From positions 1-49,812 of the forward strand of contig NZ_JANXRJ010000317.1 in NCBI RefSeq assembly GCF_025353065.1: a stretch of DNA of 49,812 bases. The letters run 5' to 3'. The stretch comes from Lapillicoccus sp. GTDB taxonomy: Bacteria; Actinomycetota; Actinomycetes; Actinomycetales; Dermatophilaceae. The position numbers were made by a program, and so were the translations under genes. The notes below the pieces were generated by a model that was given only the letters and a program-made list of their open reading frames with translations, searched no databases and was not told the origin of the DNA. Shown here piece by piece: positions 41,596-49,479 of the stretch (position 1 is its first letter; every line of letters begins with the position of its first letter).

Positions 41596-41619
41596 CCTAG
41601 TGACTCACGATTCACTAGG
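41596..41619. promoter_or_regulatory. Candidate repressor operator for the ligase/LLM operon
   Basis: CCTAGTGA-N8-TCACTAGG is a perfect 8-bp-arm dyad, with an inner near-symmetry (GTGACTCACGATTCAC). It lies 84-107 bp upstream of the GTG of the first ligase. It looks like a TetR-type operator, but no cognate regulator gene is adjacent. Confidence 0.6.
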
Positions 41620-41632
41620 CGCCAGCAGATAC

Positions 41633-41684
41633 CCGGGTTGAGGTGAGAAGGCGCTCTCGAGAGCGCGTTCTCACCTCAACCCGG
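41633..41684. terminator. 52-bp palindrome after the sigma factor gene
   Basis: The sequence is self-complementary over 52 bases with one mismatched pair (41650/41667). The centre GCGCTCTCGAGAGCGC is flanked by GGTTGAGGTGAGAA and its complement. It begins 15 bp after the sigma gene stop and lies upstream of the ligase operon promoter, so it most likely terminates sigma factor transcription. No T-tract. Confidence 0.7.
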
Positions 41685-41698
41685 AGAAGGGTGTGAGT

Positions 41699-42289
41699 TC
41701 ACGCGAACTCGACGTCGTGTCCGGAGCTCAGGGCGACGCGCAGCTTGATCAGCCCGTCGCGGATCCGCGTCTTGGCCGTCCCGAGCGGAACACCGAGCTT
41801 CTCGGCGACCTCGGAGTGGGTGAGCCCCCCGAAGTAGGCCAGCTCCAGGGCGTTGCGCTGGCCGGGGGCGAGGGCAGCGAGGGCCGCGCTCACCCGCTGG
41901 CCGTCCATCGAGGCGGTGGCGGCCTCGGCGGTCACGTCGTACTCGACCTCGTGGCTGGTCTCGATGTATCGCGTGTCGCGACGGCTCGACGCCTCGGCGG
42001 ACCGGACGCGGTCGACGGACTTGCGGTGCGCGATGGTCATCATCCAGGTCAGCGGCGAGCCGCGGTCGGGGTCGAACCGGGCTGCCGTGCGCCAGATCTC
42101 GAGGAACACCTCCTGGCACACCTCCTCCGACTGCGCCCGGTCCCGCAGGACCCGCAGGACCAGCCCGAAGAGGCGCGGTGAGGCGGCGTCATACAGCTGC
42201 GCGAAGGCGATCTCATCGCCCTCGGCCGACCGGACGATGAGGTCGCCGAGCCCGTCAGCTGTCGCATTCGGCACGGCCCGAACCGTCAC
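41699..42289 (-). CDS. sigK: SigK-like ECF RNA polymerase sigma factor
   Basis: This 196-residue ECF sigma factor has region 2 (AFAQLYDAASPRLFGLVLRV, VFLEIWRTAARFDPDRGSPL, TWMMTIAHRKSVDRVRSAEA) and region 4 (LAPGQRNALELAYFGGLTHS, EVAEKLGVPLGTAKTRIRDG). The sequence matches the SigK group, normally followed by the anti-sigma gene rskA. Here no anti-sigma follows: the next gene is a CoA ligase behind a strong palindrome. I use GTG 42289, which has AAGGAGA upstream; a frame from 42316 contains that site. It is divergent from boxB, sharing its control region. Confidence 0.8.
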   Translation of the reverse strand: MTVRAVPNATADGLGDLIVRSAEGDEIAFAQLYDAASPRLFGLVLRVLRDRAQSEEVCQEVFLEIWRTAARFDPDRGSPLTWMMTIAHRKSVDRVRSAEASSRRDTRYIETSHEVEYDVTAEAATASMDGQRVSAALAALAPGQRNALELAYFGGLTHSEVAEKLGVPLGTAKTRIRDGLIKLRVALSSGHDVEFA

Positions 42290-42415
42290 GGGGTTCTCCT
42301 TAGCTGAGCGGAGCACAAGCGCCCCACGTCAGCCTGACGGAGACCGCGGCGAAGGGCCACCGACCCTGGCCACCGATTTAGATCACGTTTCAACCACCTT
42401 CGGGCCTCTAGCGGA

Positions 42416-42431
42416 TGTGATGGTCGTCACA
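42416..42431. promoter_or_regulatory. CRP/GlxR-type binding site upstream of boxB
   Basis: TGTGATGGTCGTCACA matches the CRP/GlxR consensus TGTGA-N6-TCACA at all ten defined positions. It lies 52 bp upstream of the boxB -35 box and 127 bp from the sigma factor start. It suggests cAMP-dependent catabolite control. Confidence 0.7.
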
Positions 42432-42483
42432 CTGCTCCTCACCCGGTCGTCGACGGCGAGTCGGGGAAATAGTCCACAATCAC

Positions 42484-42522
42484 TTGGCAATCACGCAACC
42501 AAAGTGTAGAACTTTACGTGAC
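42484..42522 (+). promoter_or_regulatory. boxB promoter with overlapping regulator site
   Basis: TTGGCA (42484) and TAGAAC (42507) are spaced by 17 bp. The string GTGTAGAACTTTACGTGAC (42504-42522) covers the -10 region and resembles GTAGAAGATTCGTAGAC in the boxC promoter, so both may bind the PaaX-family regulator encoded between these genes. Confidence 0.5.
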
Positions 42523-42552
42523 AGCCCACCGACGTCCGACAGGAGACCAGTG

Positions 42553-44031
42553 ATGAGCATCGACGCTCGGACCGGCCCGGCCCCCTCGCCCACCGGCCCG
42601 CTCAGCCAGATCGACTACAGCGAGCGGATCCCCAACAACGTCAACCTCAACGGTGACCGGCGCCTCCAGCGCGCGCTCGAGGGGTGGCAGCCGAAGTTCC
42701 TCGACTGGTGGCGGCAGCTGGGTCCGTCGCTCCCGACCAAGGACGTCTACCTGCGGACGGCCGTCGCGGTGGGCCGCGACGGCTGGGCGCACTTCGAGCA
42801 CGTCCCGATGGAGGAGTACCGCTGGGGCATCTTCCTGGCCGAGGCGGACCCTGACCGCGTCATCAGCTTCGGCAAGCACCGGGGCGAGCCGGCGTGGCAG
42901 GAGGTCCCGGGCGAGCACCGCGCCGACCTCATGCGTCTCATCGTCGTCCAGGGCGACACAGAGCCCGCCTCGGTCGAGCAGCAGCGGGTGCTCGGCAGCA
43001 CCGCGCCGAGCATCTACGACATGCGCAACCTCTTCCAGGTCAACGTCGAGGAGGGGCGTCACCTCTGGGCGATGGTCTACCTGCTGCACGCCTACTTCGG
43101 GCGGGAGGGCCGCGACGAGGCCGAGCAGCTGCTCAAGCGCAACTCCGGCGACCTCGACTCGCCCCGCATCCTCGGCGCCTTCAACGAGGCGACCACCGAC
43201 TGGCTGCAGTTCTTCATGTTCACCTACTTCACCGACCGTGACGGCAAGTTCCAGCTGGGCACCCTCAAGGAGTCGGCCTTCGACCCGTTGGCGCGCACCT
43301 GCGAGTTCATGCTCAAGGAGGAGGCGCACCACATGTTCGTCGGCACGACCGGCGTGCAGCGCACGGTGGAGCGCACCGCCGAGGTCATGAAGGAGAACGG
43401 CGGCGCGGCAGCCTTCGAGCAGGGGGTCATCCCGCTCACGGTGATCCAGAAGTACCTCAACTTCCAGTTCTCCGTCTCGATGGACCTGTTCGGATCCGAG
43501 CGGTCGACCAACGCCGGCAACTACTACTCCTCGGGCCTCAAGGGTCGGTGGATGGAGACCCGGCGCAAGGACGACCACGAGCTCCTCGAGGACACCCGCG
43601 AGATGAGCTTCGTCGAGGACGGCAAGATCGCCACCACCACCGTCCCGATGCTCTCGGCCCTCAACCTCGACCTGCGCGACGAATACGTCGCCGACTGCGC
43701 GAACGGGGTCCGACGCTGGAACCAGGCACTCGAGGACGCCGGTCTCGAGGAGCGGCTCCTCCTGCCCCACGAGGGCTTCAACCGCAAGGTCGGCGTGTAT
43801 GCCGGGCAGCCGGTCAGCCCCGAGGGTGAGGTCCTCGACGCGGAGACGCACGCCGCGCGGATCGACTCGTGGCTGCCCAGCGAGCAGGACCGCAAGGCGG
43901 TCGCGGACCTCATGGTGCCGCAGTACGAGCTGGGCAAGTTCGCCAGCTGGATCGCGCCTCCGTCGTCCGGGATCAACGACCAGCCGGTCGAGTTCGACTA
44001 CGTCCACCTCGCCGAGGAGGGCCTGGCCTGA
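42553..44031 (+). CDS. boxB: Benzoyl-CoA 2,3-epoxidase, oxygenase subunit BoxB
   Basis: BoxB is the class I di-iron oxygenase that turns benzoyl-CoA into its 2,3-epoxide, the first ring attack of the aerobic CoA-dependent benzoate pathway. The 492-residue product has normal length. The di-iron carboxylate bundle shows two E-x-x-H motifs, VEEGRH (E167, H170) and KEEAHHMF (E257, H260), with the EHRADLMRL helix before them. The N-terminal IDYSERIPNNVNL is strongly conserved in the family. The ATG follows AGGAGACCAGTG. Electrons must come from a separate reductase; the ferredoxin and FNR genes 5-7 kb downstream are candidates. Confidence 0.95.
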   Translation: MSIDARTGPAPSPTGPLSQIDYSERIPNNVNLNGDRRLQRALEGWQPKFLDWWRQLGPSLPTKDVYLRTAVAVGRDGWAHFEHVPMEEYRWGIFLAEADPDRVISFGKHRGEPAWQEVPGEHRADLMRLIVVQGDTEPASVEQQRVLGSTAPSIYDMRNLFQVNVEEGRHLWAMVYLLHAYFGREGRDEAEQLLKRNSGDLDSPRILGAFNEATTDWLQFFMFTYFTDRDGKFQLGTLKESAFDPLARTCEFMLKEEAHHMFVGTTGVQRTVERTAEVMKENGGAAAFEQGVIPLTVIQKYLNFQFSVSMDLFGSERSTNAGNYYSSGLKGRWMETRRKDDHELLEDTREMSFVEDGKIATTTVPMLSALNLDLRDEYVADCANGVRRWNQALEDAGLEERLLLPHEGFNRKVGVYAGQPVSPEGEVLDAETHAARIDSWLPSEQDRKAVADLMVPQYELGKFASWIAPPSSGINDQPVEFDYVHLAEEGLA

Positions 44032-44047
44032 GGCCGGCCCGGCCGGG

Positions 44048-44887
44048 TCAGGTGCGCTGGCCCGCCTCGTCGTCGAGGCGGTCCCACTCGGCCTGAGCCA
44101 GCCGGTTCCAGTGGGTCCGGCGATCATGGAAGATCGCCGCGGCCCGCGGGCCCGGCCAGTCGTGGTTCCAGGTGTCGAGCAGCTCGGCCGGAAGGTCGGG
44201 GTCGTCGAAGGGGAACCGTCGCCAGTCCTGGACGAGGCGGGTCTGGGCCACGAAGGCGTCCTCGCCCGACGTCGCCTCGAGGGCGCCGAAGGTGTCGATG
44301 AAGTCGAGGTAACGGGTCTCGACGTCGGCGAGGTCCCAGGCCTCCGCGAGCAGCCGGGTCGACTCGCTCGCGTCGACCGCGGGCCCGACCCAGGCGTAGG
44401 TCCGGTCCCACAGGTCCAGCTCCCTGATCGCGGAGCGGACCTCGGACTCCTTCGTCGCGTCCGGCACCACCCAGAGGCCGGCGGAGGGGGAGCCCATCCC
44501 GAGCCAGGTCAGGCGGGTGCGGAGACGGTGCCGGAGCTGCCGCTGGGACTCCGGCACGGCGATGCTGATGACCAGCCAGCGGCCGTCCCACTCCCGCGTC
44601 CCCCGCATGAACCCGTAGATCCGCTCGGTGCCTTCGGCGAGCAGCTGACGGCCGCTCGGAGTCAGACGCCAGCGCACGCGGCGCCCGTGCCGCTCCGAGG
44701 TGAGGAGCCCCTCGGCCGCAGTCCGTGACAAGGCCTGACGCGCGGACTTCTCCTCGACCCCGAGGGCGCCCAGCGCCGAGACCAGGGTCCCCGTCCAGAC
44801 CTCGCCGTCCCGCGCGTGGACGAACTCCCCGAGCACGGTGAGCAGCAGCGACCGGGCACTGGCCTCGGCGATGCCGACCTTGGGCAC
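44048..44887 (-). CDS. PaaX-family transcriptional regulator of the box genes
   Basis: A 279-residue regulator of the PaaX family, which in E. coli represses phenylacetate genes and responds to phenylacetyl-CoA. It has the N-terminal winged helix (SLLLTVLGEFVHARDGEVWT, LGALGVEEKSARQALSRTAA), the central Cas2-like fold (WDGRWLVISIAVPESQRQLR, HRLRTRLTWLGMGSPSAGLW) and the C-terminal domain with WRRFPFDDPDLPAELL. GTG 44887 has GAGGAG upstream. It is convergent with boxB and divergent from boxC. Benzoyl-CoA is the obvious candidate effector (inference). Confidence 0.9.
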   Translation of the reverse strand: MPKVGIAEASARSLLLTVLGEFVHARDGEVWTGTLVSALGALGVEEKSARQALSRTAAEGLLTSERHGRRVRWRLTPSGRQLLAEGTERIYGFMRGTREWDGRWLVISIAVPESQRQLRHRLRTRLTWLGMGSPSAGLWVVPDATKESEVRSAIRELDLWDRTYAWVGPAVDASESTRLLAEAWDLADVETRYLDFIDTFGALEATSGEDAFVAQTRLVQDWRRFPFDDPDLPAELLDTWNHDWPGPRAAAIFHDRRTHWNRLAQAEWDRLDDEAGQRT

Positions 44888-44983
44888 GGGTCTCCTCGGG
44901 TGGTGATGGTGATGGTGGCTCCGGGTGGTGATTCTGTCAGGACGGCCGGAGAGTGGATGCGGCCGCCTTAACACTACAAATAC

Positions 44984-45018
44984 TTGACGAAACGTAGAAG
45001 ATTCGTAGACTATCAAGT
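44984..45018 (+). promoter_or_regulatory. boxC promoter and candidate PaaX operator
   Basis: TTGACG (44984-44989) and TAGACT (45006-45011) are spaced by 16 bp. Nested dyads cover them: ACTTG/CAAGT (44983-44987, 45014-45018) and ACGAA/TTCGT (44987-44991, 45002-45006). The inner string GTAGAAGATTCGTAGAC resembles the boxB promoter element. Confidence 0.6.
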
Positions 45019-45061
45019 CAGGTCCTCCCCGCCGAAGCCGTCGATCCCCTGGAGAAGCGTC

Positions 45062-46801
45062 ATGACCATCACCGACAGCACCCTCTCCGATCACGCGGGT
45101 CGCGAGGATCAGGGACCTGCCGACCAGGTCGCCGTATCCCTGCCGGTGGTCACCTTCGCCATCTCTCCCGAGCGGTACCGGCACTGGAGCCTCGAGGTCG
45201 ACGGGGAGATCGCCACGGCGACCCTGCGGGTCGACGAGCAGGGCGGCCTCGTCCCCGGTTACGAGCTCAAGATGAACAGCTACGACCTCGGTGTCGACAT
45301 CGAGCTATACGACCTCGTCCAGCGGGTCCGCTTCGAGCACCCGGGCGTCAAGGCGGTCGTGATGACCGGCGGGCTCGACAGGATGTTCTGTGCCGGTGCC
45401 AACATCCGGATGCTGGCCCAGTCGACCCACGGCTGGAAGGTCAACTTCTGCAAGTTCACCAACGAGACCCGTAACGGTATCGAGGACGCCACGGCCCACT
45501 CCGGGCAGACGTGGGTCGCCGCCCTCAACGGGACGGCGGCCGGTGGCGGCTACGAGCTCGCCCTCGCCTGCGACCAGATCGTCCTCATCGACGACGGCTC
45601 GTCCACCGTCTCGCTGCCCGAGGTGCCGCTGCTCGGGGTCCTGCCCGGCACCGGAGGCCTGACCCGCGTCGTGGACAAGCGCTTCGTCCGCAAGGACCGT
45701 GCCGACCTCTTCGCGACGAAGTCGGAGGGCTACCGGGGGGCCACTGCCGTCGAGTGGGGACTGGTCGACGCCACCGTGCCACGCAACGCGTTCGCGGACG
45801 AGGTGAGGCGCCGCGCGAGCGAGGCGGCCGCCCGCTCGACCCGCCCGTCCGACGCAGAGGGCGTCACCCTCACGGCCCTCGACCGGCGCGACGGAGGGGA
45901 CCGGATCACCTACCCCCACGTGTCCGCGACGATCGACCGCGTCCGCCGGGTCGCCGAGATCACCGTGTCGGGGCCCGACGCGCCGCCGCCGGCCGACGCT
46001 GCGGGGGTGCTCGCCCAGGGCGCCGCCTACTGGCCGCTCGCCATGACCCGTGCTCTCGACGACCTGATCCTGCACCTGCGCACCAACGAGCTCGACATCG
46101 GCACCTGGGTGCTCCGGACCTCGGGCGTTCAGGAGCTGGTGCTCGCCCACGACGCCCAGCTGACCGAGCTCGCCGACGACTGGTTCGTCCGCGAGGTGAC
46201 CCTCTACTACAAGCGGACCCTCAAGCGGCTCGACGTCACGAGCCGCAGCCTCGTCGCCGTCATCGACCCCGGCACGGCGTTCGTCGGTCTGCTGCTCGAG
46301 CTCGCCCTGGCCGCGGACCGGCAGTACATGCTCGACGGCGTCTACGAGGACGTGGACCCCGACGCCGCGCCCGCGACGATCCGGATCACCCCGTCCAACC
46401 TCGGCGCCTACCCGATGGGCAACGGCCTGACCCGGCTCGCCTCGCGCTTCTGGGGACACCCGGACCAGCTCGCGGCCGCGGGCGCCAGGGTCGGCTCCGA
46501 CCTCGACGCGGCGACGGCCACCGACGCCGGGCTCGTGACCCTCGCGCTGGACGACATCGACTTCGAGGACGAGCTCCGGATCGTGCTGGAGGAGCGGGCC
46601 TCGCTGTCGCCGGACGCCCTCACCGGCATGGAGGCCAACCACCGCTTCGTCGGGCCGGAGACGCTCGAGACCAAGATCTTCGGTCGGTTGACCGCGTGGC
46701 AGAACTGGATCTTCCTCCGCCCCAACGCCGCTGGCCCGGACGGCGCTCTCCGCCGCTACGGCTCGGGCCAAAAGGGCGACTACGACCTCAAGCGGGTCTG
46801 A
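45062..46801 (+). CDS. boxC: Benzoyl-CoA-dihydrodiol lyase (2,3-epoxybenzoyl-CoA ring-cleaving) BoxC
   Basis: BoxC hydrolytically opens 2,3-epoxybenzoyl-CoA to 3,4-didehydroadipyl-CoA semialdehyde and formate. The 579-residue double-crotonase protein has family length. The N-terminal half has FCAGANIRML and NGTAAGGGYELALACDQIVL, the oxyanion-hole pattern. The C-terminal half repeats the fold more loosely (GTAFVGLLLELALAADRQYM) and contains ITPSNLGAYPMGNGLTRLAS. The ATG has GGAG upstream. The gene begins a four-gene unit with the ligase, reductase and ferredoxin. Confidence 0.95.
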   Translation: MTITDSTLSDHAGREDQGPADQVAVSLPVVTFAISPERYRHWSLEVDGEIATATLRVDEQGGLVPGYELKMNSYDLGVDIELYDLVQRVRFEHPGVKAVVMTGGLDRMFCAGANIRMLAQSTHGWKVNFCKFTNETRNGIEDATAHSGQTWVAALNGTAAGGGYELALACDQIVLIDDGSSTVSLPEVPLLGVLPGTGGLTRVVDKRFVRKDRADLFATKSEGYRGATAVEWGLVDATVPRNAFADEVRRRASEAAARSTRPSDAEGVTLTALDRRDGGDRITYPHVSATIDRVRRVAEITVSGPDAPPPADAAGVLAQGAAYWPLAMTRALDDLILHLRTNELDIGTWVLRTSGVQELVLAHDAQLTELADDWFVREVTLYYKRTLKRLDVTSRSLVAVIDPGTAFVGLLLELALAADRQYMLDGVYEDVDPDAAPATIRITPSNLGAYPMGNGLTRLASRFWGHPDQLAAAGARVGSDLDAATATDAGLVTLALDDIDFEDELRIVLEERASLSPDALTGMEANHRFVGPETLETKIFGRLTAWQNWIFLRPNAAGPDGALRRYGSGQKGDYDLKRV

Positions 46802-46805
46802 GCCC

Positions 46806-48416
46806 GTGGCCACCACCTTCAACGCCGAAGCCTGGTTGGTCGATCGCCACGTCGGGGCCGGCCGGGGCCACCACGTCGCCGTCCGGGCCGCCAGCGGGGC
46901 GACCCTCACGTATGCCGCGCTGGCCGACCAGGTGGCAGCCACGGCCGCCGGCCTGCGTGGCCTCGACCTGCACCACGACGACCGGGTCGTCTTCGTGACC
47001 GGTGACGGCGTCGTCATGTTCAGCGGCATCCTCGCCTGCTTCCGCGCGGGACTGGTCGCCGTCCCGGTCTCGACGATGCTGAGTGGTCACGAGCTCGGCG
47101 AGATCATCGCCGACTCGGGCGCGCGGGTCGTCGTCGTCGACGCCCCCTTCGCGCCGCAGGTCGAGGAGGCGCTGCGGCACGCGCCCGACGTGCAGACCGT
47201 CGTCACCGACGGAGAGCTGGAGATCGGCGTGCCACCCGGCGTCTCCGTCACCCCGTTCGCGGCGCTGCTCGAGTCCGGCGGCGCGGCGCCGCCGGAGCGC
47301 CGTGCTCTGGCCCCGACGACCGACGACTCGTGGGCGCTGTGGCTCTACACCTCCGGCACGACGGGCCGGCCCAAGGGGGCGATGCACCGGCACGCCAACA
47401 TCCGACTCGTCTGTGAGACCTACGGATCCCAGGTTCTCGGCATCACCGCCGAGGACGTCTGTCTCTCTGTGGCCAAGCTCTTCTTCGCCTACGGCATCGG
47501 CAACAGCATGTTCTTCCCGCTGGCGGTGGGGGCCACGACGGTGCTGGAGGCCGCACGTCCCACTCCGGCCTCGATCGGCGACCGGGTCCGCGCCGAGCGC
47601 CCCACCCTGTTCTTCGGGGTGCCGACCTTCTATGCCGGGCTGCTGGCGAGCGACGTGCCGGACGACTCCTTCGCCTCCGTCCGTCTCGCCGCCTCCGCCG
47701 GGGAGCCGTTGCCGGCCGCCCTCCTCGAGCGCTTCCGGGCCCGCTTCGGGGTCGACATCATCGACGGCATCGGCTCCACCGAGGAGCTGCACATCTTCGT
47801 GTCCAACCGTCCTGGCGACATCCGTCCCGGCACGACCGGCCGGCCGGTGCCGGGCTACGAGATCGCGCTGCGCGACCTCGTCGGTCAACCGGTGCCGGAC
47901 GGGCAGCCCGGCCAGCTCTACGTCCGGGGGCAGTCGATGGCCCTCGGCTACTGGCGTCGCACCGATGCGAGCCGTGCCGTCTTCCAGGGCGAGTGGCTCA
48001 ACACCGGTGACACCTACGTCCGCTCCGAGGACGGCTACTACACGTGTCTCGGCCGGTCCAACGACCTGATCAAGGCCGGCGGCATCTGGGTGTCACCCGC
48101 CGAGGTCGAGGCCCGACTGGTCCAGCACACCTCGGTCCTCGAGGCCGCCGTCATCGGGGTCCCCGACGCCGACGGGCTCGACAAGCCGGTCGCCGTCGTG
48201 GTCGCGTCGGCGACCGCTCCCGTCGGCGCCGACGAGCTCGTGCAGTGGTGTCGTGACGGCCTCGCCCACTTCAAGGCCCCGCGGCAGATCGTCTTCGTCG
48301 CCGAGCTGCCGAAGACCGCCACCGGCAAGATGCAGCGCTACAAGGTGCGCCAGCTCTTCGCGGCCGCCGAGGTCGAGTCGCCCTCTCTCGCCACACGATC
48401 AGCGGTCGCGAAGTGA
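46806..48416 (+). CDS. Benzoate-CoA ligase
   Basis: A 536-residue ANL ligase of the benzoate-CoA ligase family, which forms benzoyl-CoA, ATP to AMP, to start the pathway. Motifs: LYTSGTTGRPKGAMHRHANI (A3), KLFFAYGIGNSMFFPL typical of aromatic-acid ligases, GIGSTEELHIFVSN (A5), GEWLNTGDTYVRSEDGYYT (A7) and catalytic Lys in TATGKMQRYK. The GTG start is 4 bp after the boxC stop, and its TGA overlaps the reductase start, so translation is coupled. Benzoate is the likely substrate from context; related aromatic acids cannot be excluded. Confidence 0.9.
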   Translation: MATTFNAEAWLVDRHVGAGRGHHVAVRAASGATLTYAALADQVAATAAGLRGLDLHHDDRVVFVTGDGVVMFSGILACFRAGLVAVPVSTMLSGHELGEIIADSGARVVVVDAPFAPQVEEALRHAPDVQTVVTDGELEIGVPPGVSVTPFAALLESGGAAPPERRALAPTTDDSWALWLYTSGTTGRPKGAMHRHANIRLVCETYGSQVLGITAEDVCLSVAKLFFAYGIGNSMFFPLAVGATTVLEAARPTPASIGDRVRAERPTLFFGVPTFYAGLLASDVPDDSFASVRLAASAGEPLPAALLERFRARFGVDIIDGIGSTEELHIFVSNRPGDIRPGTTGRPVPGYEIALRDLVGQPVPDGQPGQLYVRGQSMALGYWRRTDASRAVFQGEWLNTGDTYVRSEDGYYTCLGRSNDLIKAGGIWVSPAEVEARLVQHTSVLEAAVIGVPDADGLDKPVAVVVASATAPVGADELVQWCRDGLAHFKAPRQIVFVAELPKTATGKMQRYKVRQLFAAAEVESPSLATRSAVAK

Positions 48417-49429
48417 ACACCGTCGAGGTCGATGTGCTCGTGATCGGTGCCGGCCCGGTCGGTCTCTTCGGCGCCTACTACGCCGGCGTCCGCGGCCTGC
48501 GGACCGCGGTCGTCGACTCGCTGAGCCAGGTCGGCGGTCAGGTCACGGCGATGTACCCGGAGAAGCAGATCTACGACATCGCCGGATTCCCGGCGGTGTC
48601 CGGCCGCACCCTCGTCGCCAACCTCGTCGCGCAGGCCGCCCCCTACGACCCCATCTACCTCCTCGGCCAGGAGGCGCAGACCCTCGACCGGGTGCCCGTC
48701 CCGGACCGGCCCGACCGACTCGTCATCCGCACGAGTGCAGGGACCGAGATCGTCACGGGCGCCGTGGTCGTCACGGGGGGCATCGGCACGTTCACCCCGA
48801 GGCCGCTGCCCGCCGGCGAAGCCTTCCTCGGCCGCGGCCTCGACTACTTCGTCCCCACCTCTGACGCGTATGCCGGTCGCGACGTCGTCGTCGTGGGCGG
48901 CGGCGACAGTGCGGTCGACTGGGCGCTGATGCTCCATCCCGTCGCCCGCAGCGTCACCGTGGTCCACCGCCGCGAGGCCTTCCGCGCTCATCCCGGCTCC
49001 CTCGAGCAGCTGCGCGCAGCCCCGGTCGACGTCATCACCAACGCGCAGGTCGTCTCGACCACCGGGGGAGCGGCGTTGCAGCACATCGAGATCCGGGTCA
49101 CCGGCGAGGACGCGACCCGGTCGCTGCCCTGCGACCGGCTCGTCGCCGCCCTCGGCTTCACGGCGAACCTGGGGCCGTTGCGCGAGTGGGGACTCGAGCT
49201 GCACGACAACCGCCACCTCGTCGTCGACTCGGCGATGAGGACGGCCCTCGACGGCGTCTTCGCTGCCGGTGACATCGTCGACTACGACGGCAAGGTCCGG
49301 CTGATCGCCACCGGTTTCGGCGAGGTCGCGACCGCGGTGAACAATGCTGCCGTGCACCTCGACCCGGCGGCCCAGCTCTTCCCGGGCCACTCGACCGACA
49401 CCCCTGCCTCCGTCCCCCAACCCGCCTGA
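48413..49429 (+). CDS. Ferredoxin-NADP reductase (thioredoxin-reductase-like type)
   Basis: This 338-residue flavoprotein of the YumC/TrxR-like FNR type has IGAGPVGLFGAYYAGVRGL (FAD) at the N-terminus, YPEKQIYDIAGFP, VGGGDSAVDWAL (NADPH), and GVFAAGDIVDYDGKVRLIAT near the C-terminus. The CxxC redox pair of thioredoxin reductase is absent, as expected for an FNR. It should pass electrons from NADPH to the adjacent ferredoxin and so to BoxB. The GTG start overlaps the ligase stop. The canonical BoxA reductase is not found here. Confidence 0.9.
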   Translation: MNTVEVDVLVIGAGPVGLFGAYYAGVRGLRTAVVDSLSQVGGQVTAMYPEKQIYDIAGFPAVSGRTLVANLVAQAAPYDPIYLLGQEAQTLDRVPVPDRPDRLVIRTSAGTEIVTGAVVVTGGIGTFTPRPLPAGEAFLGRGLDYFVPTSDAYAGRDVVVVGGGDSAVDWALMLHPVARSVTVVHRREAFRAHPGSLEQLRAAPVDVITNAQVVSTTGGAALQHIEIRVTGEDATRSLPCDRLVAALGFTANLGPLREWGLELHDNRHLVVDSAMRTALDGVFAAGDIVDYDGKVRLIATGFGEVATAVNNAAVHLDPAAQLFPGHSTDTPASVPQPA

Positions 49430-49460
49430 GTCCCCACCACGCCCTGAGTCCCCACCACGC
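49425..49460 (+). repeat. Tandem 18-bp direct repeat spanning the reductase stop
   Basis: CCTGAGTCCCCACCACGC occurs twice in tandem (49425-49442, 49443-49460) with no mismatch. The first copy contains the TGA stop of the reductase. It lies in the 50-bp gap before fdxA. It is probably a simple duplication. Confidence 0.95.
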
Positions 49461-49479
49461 CCTGAGGAGAGTCGCGAGC

